Origin: Clostridium sp. M62/1 | GTDB lineage: Bacteria > Bacillota > Clostridia > Lachnospirales > Lachnospiraceae | Length of the DNA: 64,000 bases | Reading direction: 5' to 3' | Assembly: GCF_020736365.1 (NCBI RefSeq) | Contig: NZ_CP085988.1 | Coordinates: 174,501 to 238,500 of the forward strand | Part shown: positions 40,939-50,178 of the stretch, one piece after another | How the letters are laid out: each line of letters starts with the position of its first letter | How positions within the stretch are numbered: the first letter of the stretch is position 1 | The notes under the pieces: generated by a model | Database searches by the model: none | Seen by the model: the letters and a program-made list of their open reading frames with translations, nothing else | What the model was told of the DNA's origin: nothing | Made by a program: the position numbers and the translations under genes

Positions 40939-41921
40939 CCCAGGAACAGATCACCCAGGCAAGGGAAACGGATCTGTTAGATTATCTGCTTTCCCACGAA
41001 AGCGGCGTGCTGAAACAGGAAGGCGCCAATTACCGCCATAATGAGCATGACAGCCTGGTTTATGTGGCAAGCAAGAATTACTGGTATTGGAACAGCCGCG
41101 GACGAAAGATCAACGCCGTGGATTACCTCATGGAAATCCGAGGGTACAGCTTTGTGGATGCTGTGGAACATCTGATAGGCAGTGGAACCCCTGTCGTTTC
41201 CCATTATACAGCTCCCAGCAGACGGGAACAGCGGAAACCAGTGGAGAAAAAGCCCTTCCATCTCCCCAGAGAAAAACGCTGCGCCACCTTTGCTGTTTCT
41301 TACCTTCAACGCCGGGGAGTCCATTCGGACATCATCAGGCGGTGTATGCAGTTGGGCCTTTTCTATGAGTCCCGCTATAACAACGAGGCGGTTTGTGTTT
41401 TTGTTGGCCGGGATGATACCGGCACGGGCCGGTTTGCCTGTGTCCGCGGCATAGCGGGTGACTTGAAAAAAGACATCAGCGGCAGTGATAAGCGGTTTAG
41501 CTTCTGCTACCCGCCGGATCAGCCAGGCAGCCGCCACCTGGCGGTTTTTGAAGCTCCGATTGACGCCCTTTCCCACGCAACGCTCCAAAAGCTGGAGGGA
41601 TGGCAATGGAATGGCTACCGCCTTTCCCTGGGCGGGACCTCCCATGTGGCCCTGGTCGCTTTTCTGGAACGCCACCCGGAGATCACCCGTGTTGCCCTCT
41701 ATCTGGACAATGACCTTGCCGGTCGGGTCAACGCCCGGAAAATCAAGTCGCTGCTGAAATCAGACCAGCGTTTTTCTAAAATCCGGGTGTCTGTCAACCC
41801 TCCCCGCGGCGTGAAAGACTACAATGAGAAATTACAGCGCACGCTTCAAACGATCCGTGAAGAAAAACACGCAAGCCGCCAGAAACAGGCGGCTGTTTCA
41901 ATTTGGAGGAAAACACGATGA
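40926..41921 (+). CDS. DUF3991/Toprim-domain protein
   Basis: 331 residues from MPSLTQEQITQARETDLLDY. The N-terminal part resembles a primase-like zinc/DUF3991 region (YRHNEHDSLVYVASKNYWYW, INAVDYLMEIRGYSFVDAVE). The C-terminal Toprim domain carries VFEAPIDALSHATLQKL (the catalytic glutamate strand) and VALYLDNDLAGRVNARKI (the DxD-type strand). Proteins of this type act in element replication or mobilization as primase-like factors. The start is coupled to the upstream leader, and its stop overlaps the next start by ATGA. Confidence 0.85.
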   Translation: MPSLTQEQITQARETDLLDYLLSHESGVLKQEGANYRHNEHDSLVYVASKNYWYWNSRGRKINAVDYLMEIRGYSFVDAVEHLIGSGTPVVSHYTAPSRREQRKPVEKKPFHLPREKRCATFAVSYLQRRGVHSDIIRRCMQLGLFYESRYNNEAVCVFVGRDDTGTGRFACVRGIAGDLKKDISGSDKRFSFCYPPDQPGSRHLAVFEAPIDALSHATLQKLEGWQWNGYRLSLGGTSHVALVAFLERHPEITRVALYLDNDLAGRVNARKIKSLLKSDQRFSKIRVSVNPPRGVKDYNEKLQRTLQTIREEKHASRQKQAAVSIWRKTR

Positions 41922-42238
41922 ATAACGAAAAGTCTGCGATTCAGGTAATCGCCGGGGCTGCCCGCTGCCCGGAATACAGCCCGTCCATGGTTAAGGCTTT
42001 GATGAAAAAGCTGGAAACCAATGAAAAAGCCTTCGCCCTGCTGATGAATGTCACCCCTTCCACGGTGCGCCTTTGGACAACGGGCGCTGCCCATCCCTGC
42101 GGCATGGCCCGGAGGCTGATGCAGATTTATGAATCCGGGCCAGAAATCGTAAGTAAGATTGCCGGGGAAAGCTGCCCGGAGAAAGGAGGACGCCGGACGA
42201 GTGAAACGAAGGAACAAACAGCTTCTTGCAGAAAATGA
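41918..42238 (+). CDS. HTH DNA-binding protein
   Basis: 106 residues starting MNNEKSAIQVIAGAARCPEY at ATG 41918, which overlaps the preceding stop. The segment MVKALMKKLETNEKAFALLM followed by NVTPSTVRLWTTGAAHPCGM is an XRE-like helix-turn-helix of the kind found in antitoxins and element regulators. The C-terminal tail is charged and overlaps the next gene by 38 bases in another frame. Confidence 0.7.
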   Translation: MNNEKSAIQVIAGAARCPEYSPSMVKALMKKLETNEKAFALLMNVTPSTVRLWTTGAAHPCGMARRLMQIYESGPEIVSKIAGESCPEKGGRRTSETKEQTASCRK

Positions 42239-42977
42239 ATATGTAAAAGAACTGCTGGCCGTTCTGAAAGAGAATCCTTCCCCAAGCGGCAGGGATTTTG
42301 CTGAAATGGTTGCCCATGTAGGCGAGCTGGAAAACCGGCTGGCCGAGGCCGTAGAGGAATTGAGAACCATGCGCCAGGAGCTTTTGCAGGTGCAGAACCG
42401 CTCCCTGAAAGCTGTTCTGAAAAGAAGCTGTAAAGCGTTGGAACAGAACATTTCTAATATGAGCCGGAAATTGTCAGAACTAAAGAAGCTCATAATTGGA
42501 GGGTGTAAAGAAGCCCTTGCTGCCTTTAAGAAACATGGTACGGCTGCCCTGGATGGCCTTTCCCGCTTTTTTCACATCAAGCCGCTGCTGGAGGGGATCA
42601 AAAAGGCGGCAGACGCCAGCATCCGTATTGACGATAACGCTGTCTCCAAAATCCAGAATTTTGCTGCGGAGTATCACCAGGCGGGCAGGCATTTGAAGAA
42701 TATGGGCCGGACCCTGATAGGGAAAGAACCGGTGCAGGAGCCTAAAGCCCCCGGCAGACTGTCTAAAGTGATTGCCGCACCGTACAAAGTCAACCGGGCT
42801 TGCATGACCGCCGCAAAGCGGAATATTGAAAAAGCTATCGGCAGCCTGGACCGTTTACAGGAATCCTCAGAGCGCAGGCCATCCGTTTTGAAGGCCATGC
42901 AGGAAAATAGTGAAAAGGTACAGCCTGCGGCAAAAAAGGAGGCGCCGGTTAAGGCGGCGGACCGGGTGGAATTATGA
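42201..42977 (+). CDS. Coiled-coil element protein (DUF6674-like)
   Basis: 258 residues. GTG 42201 is chosen because GAAAGGAGGA precedes it by ten bases; an upstream ATG lacks a site. Residues 20-85 form a coiled coil (VGELENRLAEAVEELRTMRQ), then an amphipathic helix series (GIKKAADASIRIDDNAVSKI, AAPYKVNRACMTAAKRNIEK). I believe this is DUF6674, found in conjugative elements of gut Clostridia; the name is from memory. Its stop overlaps the next gene by ATGA. Confidence 0.68.
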   Translation: MKRRNKQLLAENEYVKELLAVLKENPSPSGRDFAEMVAHVGELENRLAEAVEELRTMRQELLQVQNRSLKAVLKRSCKALEQNISNMSRKLSELKKLIIGGCKEALAAFKKHGTAALDGLSRFFHIKPLLEGIKKAADASIRIDDNAVSKIQNFAAEYHQAGRHLKNMGRTLIGKEPVQEPKAPGRLSKVIAAPYKVNRACMTAAKRNIEKAIGSLDRLQESSERRPSVLKAMQENSEKVQPAAKKEAPVKAADRVEL

Positions 42978-43222
42978 TGATGCGTACAAAAACAGATCTA
43001 TTAGATACAATCGCAAGACGGTTAGGGGTGTCCCTTCCAGACCTGCGGGACTGGTGCCCGCTGTTATCTTTGCAGGCGCTTCTTGAAGTAGATAACCGTG
43101 CCTTTCCCGTAGAGGAATGGAACCGGGCGCTGGCTTACCTTTTAGGCAGACCTTGCGCCTTTTCTTATGTCTTTGAGGCAAAAGCATATACCAAAACCGT
43201 GATAAGGAGGTGGTGGTTTTAG
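42974..43222 (+). CDS. Small element protein of unknown function
   Basis: 82 residues from MMMRTKTDLLDTIARRLGVS at ATG 42974, overlapping the preceding stop. It has a small helical body (LPDLRDWCPLLSLQALLEVD, EEWNRALAYLLGRPCAFSYV) and a basic C terminus (KTVIRRWWF). The next gene begins at the base after its stop. No family was recognised. Confidence 0.65.
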   Translation: MMMRTKTDLLDTIARRLGVSLPDLRDWCPLLSLQALLEVDNRAFPVEEWNRALAYLLGRPCAFSYVFEAKAYTKTVIRRWWF

Positions 43223-45292
43223 TTGGCGAAGGAAATTGTGCATGAAGATTTTGGTGAAAAGATCGGCGGCGCTAAAAAGGACCTTTGGGCCGCCCGCGGG
43301 CTGTATGTGGATGACCTGCTGGGGATGAATGAACGCGAGGCCGAAAAGTATGTGAAAAAAGATAATGTCTGGAAAAAGCCGGATTATAACGCCTTGATTC
43401 AATCCGGTGTCCCGGTGGATATTCTGTACTTTCGGAAAGTGGTGCGTGACAGCCTGAACGCCTCCCCGCGGTATCTGCGTTCAGATGATACGCCTCAGAA
43501 GCGCCTGGCGCGGCAGAAAGAATATATCGCAACCGTCCGGCAGGTACAGGAAGCCGTTGAAAAGGTTCAGACAGTGCAGGATGCCATGGATGTATTCGAC
43601 GCCCTTATTATTGACGGCGGTTACTGCGAGCGTATTTCCCGTGGGATTGGCGGCGGTTATATCCGGGCCACCCAAAAGGGTCGGGATAATCCGGTCATTA
43701 CCGATAAGCTGGTAAATGCCCTGTATTTCCGTGGGGAACGGGACTTTGAAAGAAGAATCGTCCAGGGGGCCGTAAAGAAGCAGTTTGGCGTTCCCGCTGA
43801 ACAAAAGATTCCCCGCGGCTATGAGATCCGGTTCAATGACGGCAAAAGGACCTACTCGAAGAATAATGACTGGCTTCCTGATACCTACTATGTCACAAAA
43901 GGCTATGCGATCCTGAAAACGAATTTTGCCACCCGTGAGGAAGCCCTGAAATGGGTACAGGATCTTGCCCGGCAGCGCGGAGCCAGCGGAAAACAGCGGT
44001 TTGTCCCGCAGCAGCTTTCTCGCGTCCGGCGCACTGGCCCGGATTACCGAGGAAATCGTGATGTGATCGGGCAGGATTATCTTGACGCCTTTGCTTTCCG
44101 TGGCGGTGAATTTGGGAACTGGATGACGCAGAATGACCGGCGTGCTTCCCTGAACATGGGGTTTGACGCCCTCAAAGACCTGGCGGCTGTCCTTAAGATC
44201 AGCGAAAAAGATATTTCCTACCAGGGAACACTCTCGATTGCCTTTGGCGCCCGCGGCAGCGGCAACGCCGCCGCCCACTACGAACCGCTGCGGAAGGTCA
44301 TTAACCTTACCAAGATGCACGGGGCTGGTTCCCTGGCGCATGAGTGGTGGCATGGCCTGGATGATTACCTGGGCGTGAAAATGGGGGCAAAAGGCTTCCT
44401 TTCCGAACAATCCCGCCTGTATGAGCCATTTAAGAAGCTGATTGAAACCATGAAATATAAGCCGGAAACGCCGGAGCAGGCCGCGGCCCGGACAGAGGCG
44501 CAGGCAGAGCGTATCCGGAAAAATGCGGCGGGTTGGCTGGATTCGGCGGTCCTTGCCCCGCTCAAGCGGGCAGCGAATGACGAGATTCACATGGAGACTT
44601 ACGCAGTCCTTCGGGAAGAATTTCTTTCAGGCGTTCCCGGTTCTGTGGAACAGCTAAGCGCTTTTAAAAAATCTGTGACCGGACGCGTTATTCCAAAAAG
44701 CGAACGTGACCGGCTGGAAATTTTTGAGCGTATGCTGTCCGGGATGCAGGATCAGGAACCCCCGCAGATTGGCCGTGTGGAAACGGATTTTTATAAAAAC
44801 TCGGTCCGTATGGGCAAAGAGTGTGAAAAAGACGGCGGCTATTGGGAAAGCAATACAGAGATGACAGCCAGGGCTTTCGCCTGCTATATCAAAGATAAGC
44901 TGTCTCCTGAAATTTCGGATTACCTGGCAGGCCACGCAGACAGCGCCGCTGCTTTTGTCACCGGCAAGGATGGGAAAATAGAAATTTTGAAAGCCTTCCC
45001 GGAGGGTGAGGAACGAAAAGCTATCAATGCGGTTTTTGATGAAGTTTTCTCGGATCTGAAGCGGCAGCATTTTCTCACCCATTCCGATCACCCGCAGACA
45101 TTAGAGGAAATCCGGCCGGCGGCGCCTGCGCCTTCCCGCATGGCTTCCATGCCGGTTATCACGGATGCAGAACAGCTTTCCCTCTTTGGCGGGGAGAAGC
45201 CTTCCCTCCTGGGGCAGCTTGCCGCTGCTAAGGGACAGGGCAAAACGCCGGCAGAGCCAAAGCAGATGAAACCCCATGAGCCGGAACTTTGA
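43223..45292 (+). CDS. LPD1-type protein with HEWWH metallopeptidase motif
   Basis: 689 residues; TTG 43223 is the start, behind AAGGAGGTGG. The centre (VIGQDYLDAFAFRGGEFGNW, QNDRRASLNMGFDALKDLAA, LSIAFGARGSGNAAAHYEPL, RKVINLTKMHGAGSLAHEWW followed by HGLDDYLG) is the large polyvalent protein-associated domain 1, with an HExxH-like zinc motif at about residue 374. The N-terminal 220 residues are a separate alpha/beta domain. LPD proteins are thought to be injected with conjugating DNA to help establishment in the recipient. The tail (EQLSLFGGEKPSLLGQLAAA) resembles interaction peptides of such polyproteins. Confidence 0.85.
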   Translation: MAKEIVHEDFGEKIGGAKKDLWAARGLYVDDLLGMNEREAEKYVKKDNVWKKPDYNALIQSGVPVDILYFRKVVRDSLNASPRYLRSDDTPQKRLARQKEYIATVRQVQEAVEKVQTVQDAMDVFDALIIDGGYCERISRGIGGGYIRATQKGRDNPVITDKLVNALYFRGERDFERRIVQGAVKKQFGVPAEQKIPRGYEIRFNDGKRTYSKNNDWLPDTYYVTKGYAILKTNFATREEALKWVQDLARQRGASGKQRFVPQQLSRVRRTGPDYRGNRDVIGQDYLDAFAFRGGEFGNWMTQNDRRASLNMGFDALKDLAAVLKISEKDISYQGTLSIAFGARGSGNAAAHYEPLRKVINLTKMHGAGSLAHEWWHGLDDYLGVKMGAKGFLSEQSRLYEPFKKLIETMKYKPETPEQAAARTEAQAERIRKNAAGWLDSAVLAPLKRAANDEIHMETYAVLREEFLSGVPGSVEQLSAFKKSVTGRVIPKSERDRLEIFERMLSGMQDQEPPQIGRVETDFYKNSVRMGKECEKDGGYWESNTEMTARAFACYIKDKLSPEISDYLAGHADSAAAFVTGKDGKIEILKAFPEGEERKAINAVFDEVFSDLKRQHFLTHSDHPQTLEEIRPAAPAPSRMASMPVITDAEQLSLFGGEKPSLLGQLAAAKGQGKTPAEPKQMKPHEPEL

Positions 45293-45305
45293 TGGAGGTG
45301 AGAAT

Positions 45306-46112
45306 TTGGAAGAAAACAAGGATTACCGTGTTTATCGTTATGGGGATGACTTAAAGCCTGGATATGAATTAAAAGTGGAACATAGTGTTTCCTGCGAAAA
45401 TATTGATATTTCTGCTTTGATCGCCATGGGCACGGAAAGTTTGGAAGCCATGCGCCAGGGAAGCATTGACGGGGAACAGAAAGCCTATGAGATCGTTTTA
45501 GCCGCGGCTAAGCAATGGGAGCAGCAGGCGGCGGCGACACAGGCCATCAACCGGGCGTTGGAATATCTTCGGACCCCGGAGGTTTCTCATACTTCTAATC
45601 AGTGGCAATCGAAAAATAACTGGCGGAATGATGAGGAAATCAGCAACCGCGTTTACAAGATGACCTGCAGTGTTTGGGAAGATACGAAATATGACCGGGA
45701 AACGAAACAGAGCATACCGGTTGCCTGGTATGTCACCTGGGATGTCTCTGTAAATTCCCCTAAGAAGGGGTATGGAGAAAAAATTGCCGGGCAGAGTCAG
45801 AAACGCTATACCGATAAAAATGCTGCCATGAAGTATCTGGAAGGCCGGAAGAAAGCCTATTCTCATTTGTTCACGGAAATTTCCCCTCCGGTTCCAGAGC
45901 AATACAAAGACCATTTTACCGTACATGGCGCCCTTTTGCCCGGATATACCGAGGAAGGACAGGAACCGGAAAAGACTGTAACTGCGCCGGGGCGTGATTC
46001 GGGCAAGGCAGGACGGGCTTCGGTGCTGGAAAAGCTCTCAGACGCAAAGAGACAGGAAAAAGCAGCGCCTTTAAAAGCGCCGGATAAGAAAAAGGAGGAT
46101 ATTCATAGATGA
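45306..46112 (+). CDS. Element protein, LPD-associated, unknown function
   Basis: About 268 residues; TTG 45306 behind ATGGAGGTGAG is preferred to an upstream in-frame codon overlapping the LPD1 gene. A beta-rich region DYRVYRYGDDLKPGYELKVE is followed by a helical linker (QAAATQAINRALEYLRTPEV) and then SNRVYKMTCSVWEDTKYDRE and PVAWYVTWDVSVNSPKKGYG. The tail is lysine-rich and includes SVLEKLSDAKRQEKAA, like the tail of LPD1. It overlaps the next gene by ATGA. Confidence 0.7.
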   Translation: MEENKDYRVYRYGDDLKPGYELKVEHSVSCENIDISALIAMGTESLEAMRQGSIDGEQKAYEIVLAAAKQWEQQAAATQAINRALEYLRTPEVSHTSNQWQSKNNWRNDEEISNRVYKMTCSVWEDTKYDRETKQSIPVAWYVTWDVSVNSPKKGYGEKIAGQSQKRYTDKNAAMKYLEGRKKAYSHLFTEISPPVPEQYKDHFTVHGALLPGYTEEGQEPEKTVTAPGRDSGKAGRASVLEKLSDAKRQEKAAPLKAPDKKKEDIHR

Positions 46113-46534
46113 AAGTTTTAATGGTGCAGCCTGGGGAAATCCCCCATGAAACAGATATTGAGTCGGGGCTTGGGTCTTTGCAGGCTGCGGTGGACGGTCC
46201 TATCCAGGCGGTTTATCCGTATGAGGACCCTGTGGCCCTGATCTGCAATGAGGAAGGAAAACTTATAGGGCTGCCTTTGAACCGTGCGCTTCGGGATGAC
46301 ATCGGAGAGATTTACGACATCATTGCCGGTAATTTTCTTATCACCGGGCTTGGAGAAGAAAGTTTTTCAGATCTTTCCCCTGACCTGATGGAAAAATATA
46401 AGGAACAATTTCTGGCGCCGGAATCGTTCGTGCGGATCGGCGGTAAGATCCTTGCCGTCAAGCAGCCGGTCCCCTCGCCGGAAGATAAAGAGAGGACACA
46501 AAAGCCGCCCCATAAATCCGGGCCGGAGCTTTAG
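46109..46534 (+). CDS. DUF3846-domain protein
   Basis: 141 residues. The signature is complete: MKVLMVQPGEIPHETDIESG, GPIQAVYPYEDPVALICNEE, GKLIGLPLNRALRDDIGEIY, DIIAGNFLITGLGEESFSDL. DUF3846 proteins are small cytoplasmic proteins found almost only in conjugative elements and phages of Firmicutes; their role is unknown. ATG 46109 overlaps the preceding stop. Confidence 0.92.
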   Translation: MKVLMVQPGEIPHETDIESGLGSLQAAVDGPIQAVYPYEDPVALICNEEGKLIGLPLNRALRDDIGEIYDIIAGNFLITGLGEESFSDLSPDLMEKYKEQFLAPESFVRIGGKILAVKQPVPSPEDKERTQKPPHKSGPEL

Positions 46535-46548
46535 GAAGGAGGCCAAAG

Positions 46549-47355
46549 ATGCTGACAGCGACACGCGGCCCGTATGTGCTGGTGATCCAGCCGGACGATA
46601 ATCCGTTCAATCCCCGTGAGGATGATAATTTCGGGAAAATGGTCTGTTTCCACCGGCGTTATCACCTGGGCGACCATCACAATTACATAGATAAAGATGA
46701 CTTTCTCCGGGACCTTTACCTGAAAACAGTGGGTGACGATGAACGGGGCGCCCATCGTTATGAGCGGGCGCTGGACCTGATGAATTACAAGATCAAAGCC
46801 CCTTTTGGTTCTCCGGCCTATGAGCGTCAGGTGGATGAACGGCTGATGAAGGTGATCTCACAGAAATTCCTTATGCTGCCGCTGTATCTTTACGACCACA
46901 GCGGCATTACCATGAATACCACTGGCTTTTCCTGCCCCTGGGACAGCGGGCAGGTCGGATGGATCTACGCCTCCAAGGAAGATGCCCTCCGGGAGTTTGG
47001 CGGCAAGACCTTCACTGCCGCTATCCGGAAGAAAGCGGAGGACCGTATGCGCGGCGAGGTGGAATATTACGATTCCTACCTTCGCGGCGAGGCGTATGGT
47101 TTTGAACTGTATAAAGACGGCGAGCTGGAGGATAGCTGCTGGGGCTTTATCGGCAGTAACGAAGAAGCCTTAAAAGGCATTGAGGATTACCTGCCTGACG
47201 AGTGCAGCGGCATGACCGGTGAGCTGGTGGAAAGGGATTCCCCCCGATCCATGCTGAAAATGTTTCTCGACCATGCTCGTGTGCAGGTAACGCAGGCGGC
47301 CAAAGACTTTGAAAAGGCTCCCCGGCAGCAAACCCTCCAAACGGAGGCCCGGTGA
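46549..47355 (+). CDS. Phage/element-type conserved protein
   Basis: 268 residues, MLTATRGPYVLVIQPDDNPF, ATG 46549 behind GGAAGGAGG. The sequence FGKMVCFHRRYHLGDHHNYI and the block LPLYLYDHSGITMNTTGFSC followed by PWDSGQVGWIYASKEDALRE are typical of a protein family seen in phages and conjugative elements, often near antirestriction genes. The C-terminal part includes YGFELYKDGELEDSCWGFIG. I do not know a demonstrated function. Confidence 0.78.
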   Translation: MLTATRGPYVLVIQPDDNPFNPREDDNFGKMVCFHRRYHLGDHHNYIDKDDFLRDLYLKTVGDDERGAHRYERALDLMNYKIKAPFGSPAYERQVDERLMKVISQKFLMLPLYLYDHSGITMNTTGFSCPWDSGQVGWIYASKEDALREFGGKTFTAAIRKKAEDRMRGEVEYYDSYLRGEAYGFELYKDGELEDSCWGFIGSNEEALKGIEDYLPDECSGMTGELVERDSPRSMLKMFLDHARVQVTQAAKDFEKAPRQQTLQTEAR

Positions 47356-47393
47356 TTTCTACTTATTATATATCATGCGAAAGGAGGATGTGA

Positions 47394-47864
47394 TTGCAGG
47401 AAGAACTTGAACGGAAATCCATATCCGTAACGGTCCAGGCCGCAAAACTGACGGGCCGTGTGATGCGGGCTGCTGTTGCCGCCGCCCTGCGGAAGATTGA
47501 AAAAGAGCGCACTACCCCAAAAGTCGGACGGAACAGTATGCGCCGCCTTACGGCGCAGACGCCGGACGCCCATAAGATCGAGGTTGAGGACCGGATTCGC
47601 TCTTTTGAGCGGTACGCAAAGAAATATAAAGTCCGCTACCATGTGGAGAAAGACATCAGCGTTTCCCCGCCTAAGTGGACCGTGTATTTTAAGGCAAGCC
47701 AGGCTGACGCGATTGAAGCCGCTTTCAAGAAATATACGCAAAAGACGGTAAAACGCGAAAACAGGCCGTCCCTTCTCTCCCAGCTATCGAAATTCAAAGA
47801 GATTGCGAGAAAGCTGGCCCGCGACCCTGTAAAAAACAAGGAGCATGGAGGGCCGGAACGATGA
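47394..47864 (+). CDS. PcfB-family conjugation protein
   Basis: 156 residues starting at TTG 47394 behind AAAGGAGGATG. The helical N terminus KSISVTVQAAKLTGRVMRAA and the beta block KKYKVRYHVEKDISVSPPKW followed by TVYFKASQADAIEAAFKKYT match PcfB/DUF3801, an accessory factor that works with the coupling protein and relaxosome in pCF10-like systems. It overlaps the VirD4 gene by ATGA, which strengthens the call. Confidence 0.85.
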   Translation: MQEELERKSISVTVQAAKLTGRVMRAAVAAALRKIEKERTTPKVGRNSMRRLTAQTPDAHKIEVEDRIRSFERYAKKYKVRYHVEKDISVSPPKWTVYFKASQADAIEAAFKKYTQKTVKRENRPSLLSQLSKFKEIARKLARDPVKNKEHGGPER

Positions 47865-49714
47865 AGCCAGCGGACTTTGTGAAAAAGTATGTGCTGCCCA
47901 ACCTGCCTTATCTTATATTCCTTTGGTTCTTTGCCAAGGTTGGCGAGGCGGTACGGCTGGCTCCCGGTGTTGACGCTTCTACAAAGCTGCTGGGACTGGC
48001 GGATGGCTTTACCCTGGCCTTTCAGACTTCTATGCCCGGCGCGGCGGTTGACTGGCTGGTTGGGCTGATCGGCGCTGCGCTGGTTCGTCTGGTGGTCTAT
48101 GTGAAAGGGAAAAATGCCAAAAAGTACCGGAAGGATGTGGAATACGGGAGCGCCCGCTGGGGCACAAAGGCGGATATTGCCCCCTTTATGGACCCCAAGC
48201 CGGAAAACAACATCATCCTGACCCAGACGGAAGGGCTTATGATGTCCGGCAGACCCAAAAATCCGGCTTTTGCCCGGAATAAAAATGTGCTGGTGGTTGG
48301 CGGCTCTGGTTCCGGCAAGACCCGTTTTTTCATAAAACCAAACCTGATGCAGCTCCATTCTTCCTATGTAGTGACAGATCCGAAGGGCACTGTCCTGGTG
48401 GAGTGCGGAAAGCTGCTCTCCCGCGGCGCTCCCAAGCTGGGCAAGGACGGAAAGCCCCTACGCAATAAGAAAGGCAAGATCATTTATGAGCCTTATCAGA
48501 TCAAGGTATTCAATACTATTAACTTTAAGAAAAGTATGCACTATAATCCCTTCGCGTATCTACATTCGGAGAAGGATATATTAAAGCTGGTAACAGTGCT
48601 GATCGCCAATACCAAAGGGGAAGGAAAATCCGGGGACGATTTTTGGGTGAAAGCCGAAACGTTGCTTTACACGGCGCTGATCGGCTACATTTATTATGAG
48701 GCTCCCAAGAATGAGCAGAATTTTTCCACTTTGGTAGAAATGATAAATGCCATGGAGGTTCGGGAGGATGATGAATCGTTCAAAAACGCGGTTGACCTTC
48801 TCTTTGACGCTTTGGAGCAGAAAGACCCGGACCACTTCGCCCTCCGGCAATATAAAAAATATAAACTGGCGGCTGGCAAGACAGCGAAGTCGATTTTGAT
48901 TAGCTGCGGAGCCAGGCTTGCGCCTTTTGATATTGCGGAAGTCCGGGAGATCACCATGTATGACGAGCTGGAGCTGGATTTGGTCGGGGACCGGAAAACA
49001 GCCCTGTTCTTTATCATTTCCGATACGGACGCCACATTCAACTTCCTGGTGAGCATGGCCTATACGCAGCTTTTCAACCTGCTTTGTGAAAGAGCGGATG
49101 ATAAGTATGGAGGCCGGCTGCCGGTGCATGTGCGCTGTCTGATCGACGAGGCGGCTAACATTGGGCAGATTCCGAACCTCGAAAAACTCATGGCAACGAT
49201 CCGGTCCAGAGAGATTTCGGCCTGCCTGGTGCTGCAGGCGCAGAGCCAGTTGAAAGCACTGTATAAGGATAACATGGACACCATTATCGGCAACTGTGAT
49301 TCCAGCTTATTCCTGGGAGGAAAGGAAGAAACCACCCTAAAAAGCTGGAGTGCCCTGCTGGGGAAAGAAACCATTGATATGTATAATACCAGCGTCACGA
49401 AAGGTACGCAGGAATCCCACGGCCAGAACTTCCAAAAGCTGGGCAAGGATCTGATGTCTATGGACGAGCTGGCTGTGATGGATGGCGGGAAGTGTCTGCT
49501 GCAGGTGCGTGGCGTCCGGCCCTTCCTGTCCAGAAAGTACGATATTACAAAACACCCCAATTATAAGTACCTTTCGGATTTTAACCCGAAAAATACGTTT
49601 GATATAGAAAAATACCTGTCTACCCGCTTGCGGGTGAAGCCGGACGATTTGTTCCTCAACTATGAGATCAGCCCGTCCGAGCTGGCGGAAGAATCCGCAG
49701 ACGATACCGAATAG
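47861..49714 (+). CDS. virD4: VirD4/TraG-type coupling ATPase
   Basis: 617 residues. Two N-terminal membrane helices (LPNLPYLIFLWFFAKVGEAV; AVDWLVGLIGAALVRLVVYV) anchor the protein. Walker A is VVGGSGSGKTRFFIKPN (about residue 150), and Walker B is RCLIDEAANIGQIPNLEKLM, followed by TIRSREISACLVLQAQSQLK, all hallmarks of type IV coupling proteins that hand DNA to the transfer channel. Full length for the Firmicutes class. A strong terminator overlaps its stop. In an intact element the channel genes (Maff2, VirB6, VirB4) would follow. Confidence 0.95.
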   Translation: MKPADFVKKYVLPNLPYLIFLWFFAKVGEAVRLAPGVDASTKLLGLADGFTLAFQTSMPGAAVDWLVGLIGAALVRLVVYVKGKNAKKYRKDVEYGSARWGTKADIAPFMDPKPENNIILTQTEGLMMSGRPKNPAFARNKNVLVVGGSGSGKTRFFIKPNLMQLHSSYVVTDPKGTVLVECGKLLSRGAPKLGKDGKPLRNKKGKIIYEPYQIKVFNTINFKKSMHYNPFAYLHSEKDILKLVTVLIANTKGEGKSGDDFWVKAETLLYTALIGYIYYEAPKNEQNFSTLVEMINAMEVREDDESFKNAVDLLFDALEQKDPDHFALRQYKKYKLAAGKTAKSILISCGARLAPFDIAEVREITMYDELELDLVGDRKTALFFIISDTDATFNFLVSMAYTQLFNLLCERADDKYGGRLPVHVRCLIDEAANIGQIPNLEKLMATIRSREISACLVLQAQSQLKALYKDNMDTIIGNCDSSLFLGGKEETTLKSWSALLGKETIDMYNTSVTKGTQESHGQNFQKLGKDLMSMDELAVMDGGKCLLQVRGVRPFLSRKYDITKHPNYKYLSDFNPKNTFDIEKYLSTRLRVKPDDLFLNYEISPSELAEESADDTE

Positions 49715-49763
49715 GCCCGCCGATCTGCAAATTTCCCATTCTTTTCGGCGGGCCTTGTTTTTT
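49714..49763 (+). terminator. Terminator after virD4
   Basis: GGCCCGCCGA (49714-49723) pairs with TCGGCGGGCC (49745-49754), then TTGTTTTTTT. Confidence 0.9.
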
Positions 49764-49851
49764 TATGCCCATTTTAAGGAGGTGCCTATTGGTAAGGAGC
49801 CGTGATTCTCCTGAATTTACTCATAATCCGCAGGATGTACGCCTGCGCTCG

Positions 49852-49894
49852 CCGCCCTCTGTTTGTTTTTCTTCAAGCAGCGGGCGGTTTTTTT
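49852..49894 (+). terminator. Second terminator between virD4 and maff2
   Basis: CCGCCC (49852-49857) pairs with GGGCGG (49882-49887), followed by TTTTTTT. The interval 49760-49958 also holds an AAGGAGGTG site with a 57-codon frame that spans this hairpin; I do not count it as a gene. Confidence 0.75.
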
Positions 49895-49958
49895 GCGTTT
49901 CAGGCCAAAAACGGCCACAACATTATTTTTCATTTGATAAGGAGGTAATTACCCTAAT

Positions 49959-50099
49959 ATGAGTTTTTTCACTTCTGCTATTGATACCCTGCAGATTTTG
50001 GTTGTCGCGCTGGGCGCCGGTCTGGGCGCGTGGGGCGTCATCAACCTTTTGGAAGGATATGGCAACGACAATCCCGGAGCTAATGCTCATGTGCGGTAA
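49959..50099 (+). pseudogene. Maff2 family membrane protein, truncated by insertion
   Basis: ATG 49959 follows GATAAGGAGG. MSFFTSAIDTLQILVVALGA followed by GLGAWGVINLLEGYGNDNPG is the standard first half of Maff2, a small two-helix membrane protein that precedes the VirB6-like gene in conjugative elements. After NPGA the expected KSQGxKQLMAGGG half is replaced by NAHVR and a stop. Homology is lost at about 50083, marking the left edge of the next inserted unit. Confidence 0.85.
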
Positions 50100-50178
50100 A
50101 GTAACACACAAGAATTTGATAGACAGCCTTCACTATTCAGAAAAATTAACCAAAAAAAAGCAAAATTGAATTTGATAA

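Noticed and set aside
43481..44590. Long minus-strand open frame opposite the LPD1 gene
   Set aside because: The plus strand encodes the conserved HEWWH-containing protein; the antisense frame has no start signal or family features.
49765..49962. Small gene between virD4 and maff2
   Set aside because: The frame has a plausible ribosome site but spans a terminator hairpin and has low-complexity, non-family sequence.
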